Assembly: GCA_030066885.1 (NCBI GenBank)
Contig: JASJAT010000002.1
Location: forward strand, 1 to 55,364
Origin: Arenicellales bacterium
GTDB lineage: Bacteria > Pseudomonadota > Gammaproteobacteria > Arenicellales > JAANXG01
DNA: 55,364 nucleotides
Direction: 5' to 3'
The position numbers and the translations under genes are program-made. The notes under the pieces are model-generated. The model did not search any database, had not been told where the DNA came from, and saw nothing but the letters and a program-made list of their open reading frames with translations. Shown here piece by piece: positions 34,512 to 42,582 of this stretch. Position 1 is the first letter of the stretch; every line of letters begins with the position of its first letter.

Positions 34512-37500
34512 GTGGCTAGTCTCGGTACCGTTGAGTCTGGGACCCTGGATTGGGTCAAGACGGAGATTGATCAAACCTTGGGGCAAGCGCGCGAAGCTTT
34601 AAATGAGTTCGTGGCGCACAAGGACGACCTGACACCCTTAAGAATGTACGTCAACCACCTGCATCAAGTCGTGGGCACGCTACAGATGGTGGAACTGGAT
34701 GGTGCCGCTATGCTGGCGAAGGAAACGGAATCTCTGGCCGACGAGGTGATCCACAATGGCCTCGAGCACGACGGTCAAAAGGTGGTTTCGTTGTTGGACT
34801 CCTCGCTACAGGATCTTTCCGCGTACCTGGACAAGCTACAGAAAGGTATGGCGGATATGCCCATACACAATCTGCAATCAATGAATGCGTTGCGCCAGGC
34901 CCGAGGTGAAGGGCCGATAGAGATTTTTTCCATATTTACGCCGGACCTTGAAGTCTACCCACCCAAACCCGACAAACGGGAGAAGCTCGAAGATGCCGAG
35001 TACAGGGATCGCATCGGCCAAATTCGCAAACAATTTCAGGTCGCCCTGCTGCGTTGGTTACGAGATACTGATAACGAAGCGTTATCCACACTTGGTGAAC
35101 TCACCAGTCAGCTACAAAACATTGCTCGGTTCAACAGCGTCGCCCAGTTGTGGTGGGTCGCACGGGGCTACATCGAAATCTTGGCAGACGACTCCAGTGA
35201 ATTGGGTATGACGCAAAAGCACGTTCCCGCCCGTTTAGATCAGTTGCTACGCAAATTGATAGAAGGTGGCGAAGCGGCAATAGCGAAGGATCGCGATGAA
35301 AATTTGATCAAACAGATGCTATACGACATCGGTGTCTCTTCCTCTGATAGCGCTGTGGTCAAGGAGATTCAGCACGCATTCAATCTCAGTGAAATTATCC
35401 GCGGTGAAACTATCGAACAGCCGCTCAAGGATATACCGCCGACGTTGGGGCAGGAATTAGAAGCGGAACTGGGTTCTATCAAAGAAAACATAACGGACTA
35501 CTTTGAAAGCGTAGACCGTGATCCTGAACGACTGGATCAAATAGTCCAGGGTCTGCGCAGCATAGCTACACGTGTAGAGCAGGAAGATTCGTCAAACTTG
35601 GTCGAGCTGATCACAGAAGTGGTCAACGTTTTAAACCTGGCCGGCACGCAATTAGACGGCATGGATGAAAATGCCATAGCGTTGCAAGTCGCCGAATCGC
35701 TCATCCTCCTGGAGGAAATACTAAAGTCTAAATCCGATTTGGTTGAAGATTGGCCGCAATCGGTGAATGAGAAAGTTGAAGGTTTGCGCAACATCCGTGA
35801 ACACAGCGCAGACGCGACGGATGCAGCAGGGCTCAAAGTGGCGAGATTGGCCACGGCTGATATGAAGAGCCTGTTACCGGTTGTAGCGAATGAGATCTAC
35901 GTCAATCTGCATGCAGCCGAAGAGGCACTCGAAGCATTTTCAAGGCGCCCTGAAGAAACCACACCCTTGGAAGGCGTCCCGGATAACCTGGCCCAAGTAC
36001 AAGGCGCCCTGCAGATACTGGGCCAGCATAAGGCTGCTGACATGCTGTCTACCGCGAACGACTATCTCAAAAAACTAATTAGCAAAGAGCTGGAGCCCAC
36101 TCACGCCCTAATCGATTCGTTAGCAGTGGCAATCGTAACAGCGCAGTCATTTGTTGAAGGTCTTGAGAAGGATCGACCTTATACGAGGGAGATGGTGGAT
36201 AGAGCCATTCAGGACCTCGAAGATGTGTTAACTGAACGTGAGCTGATCAATTTCGATCCGGCCCAAGCCGTGAACACCCTGAGGGAGCACTTAGAAAAGT
36301 GGCTCTCGGACAACGCGAACTATGCGGCCTTTAGACAACTGCGTCAGTCCATCAAGGAGATTTCAGCTGTCGCGAGTATAAGGAACCTATCCAAGCCGAG
36401 ACGTATCGCGCGGGAAATGAATAACTTATTGGATATCGTTACAGATGACCCCTCTTTCTTATCGGAAGAGGTGGGGCACACACTGCGGCGATCACTGGAT
36501 ACGCTGGAAGAGTTGGTGGTGGATCTAGAGGCTTCAGTTACTGCGCAAGAAGAGTCAGCTATCGAAGAGGGGGTCGAAGAGGAGCTGGAAGTACAAACCG
36601 AGATCCTGGAAATTTTCAGGGAAGAAGCTGAGGAATGCACAGAAAATATCGATCGATTTTTTAGCATTTGGCGGGACGATACCACTAACGAATCCGCACT
36701 GATTGATTTACGCCGGCAGTTTCACACACTCAAAGGTAGTGGTCGTACGGCGAATGTCGGACCGTTTGCGGAATTGGCCTGGATTGTGGAGCACCTGCTC
36801 AACCAGGTAATAGATCGCAAATTGGCGGTATCCGACGGATTACTCTCACTAGTAAGTGACGCCAAACAGGCCATTGTCGAGCTGCTAAAGGACAAGGCGT
36901 TTGGCGCTAGTTGGCTGGATTTGCCAGCTTGGGAGGCCAGGTCTAAAGATCTGCTGGAAGGCGAAAAGAAGCCGCCTTTAAACATCGTTGAGATAGCTAA
37001 ACCGGCTGTCGAGGAGAAACCTGAACAAGAAGCCGACAGACCATCTGATATCTCGGCAGGTGCCAAACTCGATGACGCTGTAATACGTATATTTACCCAA
37101 GAGACTTTGGGTCATATCAATACGATCCGAGATTTCCTGAGTAACTCGTCGAACATCGTATCCCCCGAGTTGTTAAGGGCGGTGCATACACTGCGCGGCA
37201 CCTCCCGGTCGTTACACCTGGTTGAAATGTCAAACGTATTTCTTGCCCTCGACGAGCACTTGAATTCCATTTACGAAAGCGGAGAACTGCTTAGTCAGCG
37301 AGAGTTAGACCTGCTTGACAAAGCGGCATTGTTATCCGCGAAGACGCTGGATCGGCTAAATACCGATAGGACTTTTCCCGCGACGCTTCGTAGTGAGTTC
37401 GACGGGTTACGTGAGGTGATTGCGAGCTGCCGGCGGCCGGACCAAGGGTTGTCCGAGGAAGACGACATAAGTGCACTGGGTAGGCTCGTGTCGCAACAAG

Positions 37501-39950
37501 AACCGCAAACCACGCCGGTTCGTGAAGCGGGTGGGGTAACCGGTGATGCTGCACTGGAAGATGACGCCTTGATCGATCTCAAGAATATCTTTTGTGAAGA
37601 ATCGATTGATGTTCTCACCCGGATCAACAATGTATTGGATGAGTGGCGTGACGGTCAGGAAGAGGCAGTAGTCATTCCAAAAATAAAAAGGGACCTACAT
37701 ACGCTCAAAGGTAGTGCCCGTACCGCCGGCTACGACGCAATCGGCGACCTTAGCCATTTGACGGAAACTCTATTGGAAAAGGAAGAAAAAGGATTTTCCA
37801 TCGAGGAAAATTTATTACGTGTCTTATTGGAGGAGGTGCACGACACGCTGTCGGAAATGATAAATCAGGTTGAACAGGGGGAGACGGTAAAAGAAGCCAT
37901 TCACCTTAAGCAGCGCATGTCCGAGCTTGTTATGCCACACAGAGAGGGGCCATCTGTTTCCGCGGTAGACGATACTGCGCAAACTATAGAAAAGAAAGGT
38001 TTGCGTACCAAGGTGGCTGTAAATGTGTCCACACCAGCGGCTATACAACCCGGAACCGGCGTGGGTACCGAGTTGAGTCTGGATGCAGACAAGGAAGGTG
38101 AGGAGGTAGAGTCAGGCCGGAACGTTTTGCGAGTAAATACGGATGTTCTCGATAAGCTGGTTAACTACGCTGGTGAGGTGAGTATCACTCGTGCCCAGAT
38201 GCAGGAACAACTGGGTGGGCTTAGATCTAATCTGGTTGAACTTAGAGGTAATATTTCTAGATTTACCGAGCAACTAAGGCGATTGGAATTACAGTCGGAT
38301 AGTCAAATCCGATCTCGAATCCATGAACAACAAGCCCAGGTGGATTCGGACCGGGGTGAATTTGACCCGTTGCAACTCGACCGTTATACGGAGCTGCAAC
38401 AGTTGTCCAGAAGCCTGTCTGAGAGTTTGGATGACTTGGTCACTATACAGAGTGACATCAGTAAGATTGTTCACCAAAGTGAATCCGTGATGCAGCAACA
38501 GGCGCAATTGAGCGCGGAACTACAGAACGGATTAATGGGTGCTCGCCTCGTACCATTTTCCACCCTGATTCCAAAGTTGCGGCATCAGACTCGACAAACG
38601 GCACGGGAATTACACAAGGAAGCCGAACTGCGAATGACTGGTGGCAGTGTTGAAATCGACCGTAAAGTGCTGGACGGTATGGCAGAGGCCTTAGATCACA
38701 TGATCAGGAACGCCCTGTATCATGGAATCGAGGATCCCGGCCATAGGAAAGCGAGAGGAAAACCCAAAGCGGGTACCATTCTCGTTGAATGTAAACATCA
38801 AGGTAACGAGGCCATCATCAGATTCAGTGATGACGGTGCCGGCCTGAATGTGGACGAGATCCGATCTAAAGCCATTCACCGCGGCCTTATCCGGGATAAG
38901 GCCTCTCTTTCCGATCAGGAGATTATTCAGTTAATCGTATTACCGGGATTCAGTACTGCCGCTGAAGTCACCCAGGTATCAGGTCGCGGTGTTGGGATGG
39001 ATGTTGTACACAACGCAGTACGACGCTTAGGTGGCAGCATAACCGTCGAAAGCGAACCTGGGGAGGGAACCGCATTTGTAATCGTCTTGCCTCTGTCTTT
39101 ATCCATCACCCAGGCCATATTTGTGCGCTGTGGTTCACAGGAATTCGCGGTCTCGCTGAACGTTATCCAGAACGTTGTGAAAGTGGACAGGAAAGAATTG
39201 GAATCAATGTCTCAAGAAGGACAGGCGGTTTTTGAACGCGATGGACGTGTATATCCCCTAATGGATTTATCCAGGCGCTTAAACATAATGGACGAACTGG
39301 ACAACCAAGAACGCGTTCCTATTTTGATTGTTCGCATGGGGGCCACTGAAGTCGCGGTTAAAGTGGGTAAATTGATGGGCACTCAGGAAGTGGTCGTGAA
39401 ATCACTTGGAAGTCACATCGCTCACATGGAGGGTATTGCTGGCGCCACCATCCGAGGTAACGGCGCGGTGGTTCTCATTCTGGATCTTACGGAACTATGG
39501 CTAGCGGATCATGAACACCGGGATGTTACGGAAGAGGAGTCTGTTCCGGTCGAGGCACCGCCAGCTCCGCCTTTGATCATGGTGGTGGATGACTCACTCA
39601 CCGTGCGAAAAGTGACTGCACGCAACTTGTCTCGCCATGGTATGGAAGTGGTAATGGCCAAAGACGGCGTTGATGCGCTGGATCACATAAACAAGAGGTT
39701 GCCGGACCTCATGCTGGTTGATATCGAGATGCCGCGCATGGATGGGTATGAACTTACCAGGCAGATCAGGAGCGACCCTGCAACAAAGAACATCCCAATA
39801 GTGATAATCACTTCACGTGCTGGAAAAAAACACAAGAAAAAGGCGCTGTCGTTGGGTGCCAACGACTACCTCACTAAGCCCTACCAAGAGGATGAACTGG
39901 TCTCCCACGTAGAAGCCTGCCTGTCGCAAGCCAAGGTTGTGAGGGCGTAA
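34512..39950 (+). CDS. chpA: Hybrid sensor kinase ChpA (PilL) of the Pil-Chp system
   Basis: This very large CheA-type kinase has 1812 residues and starts at GTG with AAGGG upstream. It has an N-terminal FimL/Hpt-like domain (H51 in LHQVVGTLQMVE) and three recognisable Hpt phosphoacceptors: H738 (FHTLKGSGRT), H892 (VHTLRGTSRS) and H1063 (LHTLKGSARTAG). A dimerisation part follows, then the ATP-binding domain (N box HMIRNALYHGIE, later RGVGMDVV and GEGTAF), a CheW domain, and a C-terminal receiver (VVDDSLTVRK, LVDIEMPRMDG). Pseudomonas ChpA is larger, with more phosphotransfer domains. The next gene is bioA, so chpB-E are not here. Confidence 0.96.
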   Translation: MASLGTVESGTLDWVKTEIDQTLGQAREALNEFVAHKDDLTPLRMYVNHLHQVVGTLQMVELDGAAMLAKETESLADEVIHNGLEHDGQKVVSLLDSSLQDLSAYLDKLQKGMADMPIHNLQSMNALRQARGEGPIEIFSIFTPDLEVYPPKPDKREKLEDAEYRDRIGQIRKQFQVALLRWLRDTDNEALSTLGELTSQLQNIARFNSVAQLWWVARGYIEILADDSSELGMTQKHVPARLDQLLRKLIEGGEAAIAKDRDENLIKQMLYDIGVSSSDSAVVKEIQHAFNLSEIIRGETIEQPLKDIPPTLGQELEAELGSIKENITDYFESVDRDPERLDQIVQGLRSIATRVEQEDSSNLVELITEVVNVLNLAGTQLDGMDENAIALQVAESLILLEEILKSKSDLVEDWPQSVNEKVEGLRNIREHSADATDAAGLKVARLATADMKSLLPVVANEIYVNLHAAEEALEAFSRRPEETTPLEGVPDNLAQVQGALQILGQHKAADMLSTANDYLKKLISKELEPTHALIDSLAVAIVTAQSFVEGLEKDRPYTREMVDRAIQDLEDVLTERELINFDPAQAVNTLREHLEKWLSDNANYAAFRQLRQSIKEISAVASIRNLSKPRRIAREMNNLLDIVTDDPSFLSEEVGHTLRRSLDTLEELVVDLEASVTAQEESAIEEGVEEELEVQTEILEIFREEAEECTENIDRFFSIWRDDTTNESALIDLRRQFHTLKGSGRTANVGPFAELAWIVEHLLNQVIDRKLAVSDGLLSLVSDAKQAIVELLKDKAFGASWLDLPAWEARSKDLLEGEKKPPLNIVEIAKPAVEEKPEQEADRPSDISAGAKLDDAVIRIFTQETLGHINTIRDFLSNSSNIVSPELLRAVHTLRGTSRSLHLVEMSNVFLALDEHLNSIYESGELLSQRELDLLDKAALLSAKTLDRLNTDRTFPATLRSEFDGLREVIASCRRPDQGLSEEDDISALGRLVSQQEPQTTPVREAGGVTGDAALEDDALIDLKNIFCEESIDVLTRINNVLDEWRDGQEEAVVIPKIKRDLHTLKGSARTAGYDAIGDLSHLTETLLEKEEKGFSIEENLLRVLLEEVHDTLSEMINQVEQGETVKEAIHLKQRMSELVMPHREGPSVSAVDDTAQTIEKKGLRTKVAVNVSTPAAIQPGTGVGTELSLDADKEGEEVESGRNVLRVNTDVLDKLVNYAGEVSITRAQMQEQLGGLRSNLVELRGNISRFTEQLRRLELQSDSQIRSRIHEQQAQVDSDRGEFDPLQLDRYTELQQLSRSLSESLDDLVTIQSDISKIVHQSESVMQQQAQLSAELQNGLMGARLVPFSTLIPKLRHQTRQTARELHKEAELRMTGGSVEIDRKVLDGMAEALDHMIRNALYHGIEDPGHRKARGKPKAGTILVECKHQGNEAIIRFSDDGAGLNVDEIRSKAIHRGLIRDKASLSDQEIIQLIVLPGFSTAAEVTQVSGRGVGMDVVHNAVRRLGGSITVESEPGEGTAFVIVLPLSLSITQAIFVRCGSQEFAVSLNVIQNVVKVDRKELESMSQEGQAVFERDGRVYPLMDLSRRLNIMDELDNQERVPILIVRMGATEVAVKVGKLMGTQEVVVKSLGSHIAHMEGIAGATIRGNGAVVLILDLTELWLADHEHRDVTEEESVPVEAPPAPPLIMVVDDSLTVRKVTARNLSRHGMEVVMAKDGVDALDHINKRLPDLMLVDIEMPRMDGYELTRQIRSDPATKNIPIVIITSRAGKKHKKKALSLGANDYLTKPYQEDELVSHVEACLSQAKVVRA

Positions 39951-39958
39951 ACCGACGT

Positions 39959-40008
39959 TTAGGAGCGGCGCCCACGCCGCGATAATCGGCGCGGAGCGTG
40001 CCTTCTAC
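39959..40008. repeat. GTAGGAG-type palindromic repeat downstream of chpA
   Basis: TTAGGAGCGGCGCCCACGC opens the element and GGAGCGTGCCTTCTAC closes it, around a CGATAATCG centre. It begins about 9 nt after the chpA stop and may end that transcript. Confidence 0.7.
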
Positions 40009-40096
40009 TATGCTAGTGGCTCGTACCCTAGTCACGAGTAGCGAGTATGATCTCCGTTAATTTTTTGCTGGCTACTAGATACAAGCTGCTCGCTAC
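40005..40096. repeat. 7-nt-period ACTAG/GCGAGT-type array
   Basis: Units such as GCTAGTG, CACGAGT and AGCGAGT follow at 7-nt steps (40013-40046). After a T-rich gap, reverse-type units (CTACTAG, CTCGCTAC) follow to about 40096, giving rough inverted symmetry. It lies between two GTAGGAG repeats. Confidence 0.5.
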
Positions 40097-40102
40097 TTTT
40101 AC

Positions 40103-40153
40103 GCAGGAGCGACACCTCACCGCGATTCGATCGGCACGGGGCGCCCCTCCTAC
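40103..40153. repeat. GTAGGAG-type palindromic repeat next to a lone ACAGTATACTT repeat
   Basis: Starts GCAGGAGCGACACC and ends GGGGCGCCCCTCCTAC, with ATTCGAT in the centre. The single ACAGTATAC-type repeat begins 8 nt further on. Confidence 0.65.
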
Positions 40154-40160
40154 AAGTGAA

Positions 40161-40185
40161 TTAAAAAGTATACTGTCCCCGGTTT
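40161..40185. repeat. Solitary ACAGTATACTT-type repeat overlapping the bioA stop
   Basis: TTAAAAAGTATACTGTCCCC plus GGTTT matches the right arm of the 12690 element. No inverted partner lies within 200 bp. The plus-strand TTA at 40184-40186 is the TAA stop of bioA, so the stop codon overlaps the end of the repeat. Confidence 0.75.
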
Positions 40186-41533
40186 ATGTTGTGGCTTTAC
40201 AAATGCCATCCCAGGCGACATTACACAGGTGTTCGATTTCTTCAGGGGTGATTACATAAGGTGGCATAAAGTAGACGACGTTTCCCAACGGACGCAACAA
40301 CGCCTCGTTTTCCAGGGCGTGCCTATAAACCGTTAAGCCCCGGCGCTGTTGCCATGGATAAGGTGTTTTTGTTTCTTTATCCTGCGCCATTTCAACCGCC
40401 GTTATCATGCCGGTCTGTCGCACTTCGCCTACGTGGGGGTGTTCGTTGAAACGTTCAGTGGACTTGGCCAGCACATCAATGAGTAACTTGTTCTGCTCGA
40501 TAGTGTTGTTTTGTTCGAACAGCTCCAATGTGGCTAGCGCAACCGCGCAACATAAAGGATTTCCCGTGTAACTGTGCGAATGCAGAAAGCCCCTCAAACT
40601 CTCATAGTCGTCATAAAAGGCTTGGTATATTTCGTCACTGGTAACCACGGCCGACAACGGCAGATACCCGCCGGTCAAACCTTTGGCTAAACACATAAAA
40701 TCAGGGGTCACACCCGCTTGCTCACAAGCAAACATGGTACCGGTTCTGCCGAATCCGACAGCACATTCATCAGCAATGAAATGAACGTGGTAAGCGTCGC
40801 AAAGTCTGCGTAGTTCCCGCAAGTAAACTGGGTGGTACATGCGCATCCCACCCGCGCACTGCACCAGTGGTTCTACAATCACCGCGCAGGTATTTTCACC
40901 ATGCTTTTGCAAGGCGTCTTCTAAGTCAGCCACGCGCTGCAATGAGCGTTCTTTCCAGCTTTCGCCAGTTTCGCGTTGGTAACAATCCGGTGATGGCACT
41001 GTATGTGGTCGCAAAAGCAAAGGCTGGTATGTATCCTTGAAAATGGATACATCTCCTACGGACAACGCACCTATTGTTTCGCCGTGGTAGCTGTTTTCCA
41101 AATTGATGAATTCTGTTTTATTGGATTGGCCGCAGTTTTTCCAATATTGGAAACTCATTTTCAAAGCAATTTCTATTGCCGCAGACCCGTTCTCCGCATA
41201 AAAACAGCGTTGGAGATTTCCGGGCGTAATCTGTGCGAGCTGTTCAGAAAGCCGCACCACGGGTTCATGTGTGCAGCCTGCCAAGATGACGTGTTCCAGT
41301 TCCTCGGTCTGGGTTTTTAAAGCCGCATTGATATGGGGGTTGGAGTGCCCGAAAAGGTTAACCCACCACGAACTGATCGCGTCGATGTAGCGGTTACCGT
41401 CGAAATCTTCAAGCCATACCCCTTTACCCCGGCGTATTGGGACCAGCGGTAGGTCCTCATGGTCTTTCATCTGTGTGCAGGGGTGCCATACCGTCTGTAA
41501 ACCCCTGGCTGCTATCGTCTGATTATTTATCAT
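40184..41533 (-). CDS. bioA: Adenosylmethionine-8-amino-7-oxononanoate aminotransferase BioA
   Basis: BioA is a PLP enzyme of biotin synthesis that moves an amino group from S-adenosylmethionine to KAPA, giving DAPA. The 449 residues start MINNQTIAARGLQTVWHPCTQMKDHEDLPLVPI. The substrate motif ISSWWVNLFGHSNPHIN, NSYHGETIGALSVG, DECAVGFGRTG and the PLP lysine in CLAKGLTGGYLPLS are all present. It stands alone without bioB, F, H, C or D. The stop codon lies in a repeat, and a palindrome resembling a biotin operator stands 60-90 bp upstream of its start. Confidence 0.96.
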   Translation of the reverse strand: MINNQTIAARGLQTVWHPCTQMKDHEDLPLVPIRRGKGVWLEDFDGNRYIDAISSWWVNLFGHSNPHINAALKTQTEELEHVILAGCTHEPVVRLSEQLAQITPGNLQRCFYAENGSAAIEIALKMSFQYWKNCGQSNKTEFINLENSYHGETIGALSVGDVSIFKDTYQPLLLRPHTVPSPDCYQRETGESWKERSLQRVADLEDALQKHGENTCAVIVEPLVQCAGGMRMYHPVYLRELRRLCDAYHVHFIADECAVGFGRTGTMFACEQAGVTPDFMCLAKGLTGGYLPLSAVVTSDEIYQAFYDDYESLRGFLHSHSYTGNPLCCAVALATLELFEQNNTIEQNKLLIDVLAKSTERFNEHPHVGEVRQTGMITAVEMAQDKETKTPYPWQQRRGLTVYRHALENEALLRPLGNVVYFMPPYVITPEEIEHLCNVAWDGICKATT

Positions 41534-41593
41534 CGGATTATGTTGTTGTTTCGGTAGGGATTAAATTAACATCATCTGGCTGCCGACGGGAGT

Positions 41594-41620
41594 TTGTTAA
41601 ACCAAATCTTGGGTTTACAA
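41594..41620. promoter_or_regulatory. BirA-box-like palindrome upstream of bioA
   Basis: TTGTTAAACC (41594-41603) and GGTTTACAA (41612-41620) resemble the two half-sites of the BirA operator (TTGTAAACC and GGTTTACAA). Differences are an extra T in the left half-site and a spacer of 8 nt instead of the usual 14-16. It lies in the divergent gap between bioA and the phosphatase gene, where a biotin operator would be expected. Confidence 0.4.
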
Positions 41621-41658
41621 TCACCTTTTTCTCAGGGCTGCCTCCAACAGGGCTTTTA

Positions 41659-42510
41659 ATGTCATTTTCATATCCAGTCGTCGATGAAGTTGCCGATATT
41701 GTTCGCCATGTCGGGCGCGAAACACTCACAAAGGAACATACAACATCCGTACAGATTAAACGCGACGGGAGTTATGTAACTAAAAGAGACACGGACATAC
41801 AGAAGAAGCTCGTTGGTGTACTGCAGGCACAGTGGACGGGAATCCCGCTAATGGGTGAGGAAATGACCGACGCGGAGCAGGATGAAGTCTTAGCAAAGGC
41901 TGAGCGATTTTGGTGTCTCGATCCGCTGGACGGGACCACCAACTATACTTCGGGTCTGCCTTTTTACGGTATTTCCTTGGCCTTGATCGAAGAGGGTTTG
42001 GCCAAGCTCGGGGTGGTTTACGATCCGGTTCGCGACGAGTGTTTTACCGCCGCCCTTGGCAGCGGAGCCCGGTTAAATGGCACGCTCCTACATACCACTC
42101 AAGCAGCGCGTAGCCTACATTGTATAGCTTGTGTTGACTTTAAGAGATTGGCGCGTACCCTAGCCGAGCACTTGGTGGCACAACCACCTTATAAGTCGCA
42201 GCGCAACTTAGGCGCCTGTGTCTTAGAGTGGTGCTGGTTAGCAACGGACCGTTTTCAACTGTACCTCCACGGAGGGCAAAAACTATGGGACTATGCAGCC
42301 GGCAATCTCATTCTGCGTGAGGCTGGGGGACGGGCCGTTACCTTGGATGGAACAGAGATTCCGATTAAGGATCAGTATAAGAGTCGTAAAATATCCGTGG
42401 TCGCTGCCAGCAATCCGGCATTGTTGGATGACTGGTTATCCTGGATTCATGATCGGGCGGATTTGTACAACCTGTTGATTAAAACCAGTAGTGCTAAATC
42501 AAGTGAATGA
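41659..42510 (+). CDS. Inositol monophosphatase family phosphatase
   Basis: The 283-residue protein has the metal and substrate motifs of the family: a GEEMTD glutamate, FWCLDPLDGTTNY (DPLDGT core) and LWDYAAGNLILREAGG. The lithium-sensitive phosphatase family includes inositol monophosphatase (SuhB) and CysQ 3'-nucleotidase. The short form and the motif spacing do not let me choose a substrate. I start at ATG 41659 (MSFSYPVVDEVADIVRHVG). The open frame runs upstream into bioA on the other strand, but that part is not family-like. Confidence 0.85.
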   Translation: MSFSYPVVDEVADIVRHVGRETLTKEHTTSVQIKRDGSYVTKRDTDIQKKLVGVLQAQWTGIPLMGEEMTDAEQDEVLAKAERFWCLDPLDGTTNYTSGLPFYGISLALIEEGLAKLGVVYDPVRDECFTAALGSGARLNGTLLHTTQAARSLHCIACVDFKRLARTLAEHLVAQPPYKSQRNLGACVLEWCWLATDRFQLYLHGGQKLWDYAAGNLILREAGGRAVTLDGTEIPIKDQYKSRKISVVAASNPALLDDWLSWIHDRADLYNLLIKTSSAKSSE

Positions 42511-42582
42511 GTACCAACGCCTCCTGGCACTGCGGAGTATTGTTAACAGCCTCAAGTAACTATCGGCAAAGAAGATGACTCA

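Noticed and set aside
36344..37630. Long minus-strand readings inside chpA, and similar shadows in rpoD, tkt, pyrB and pilJ
   Set aside because: They lie antisense to well-conserved genes, have serine- or arginine-rich composition, and lack ribosome-binding sites or family motifs.
41437..41658. N-terminal extension of the phosphatase gene overlapping bioA
   Set aside because: The 74 extra residues are the antisense reading of bioA and its promoter region, while the family begins at ATG 41659.
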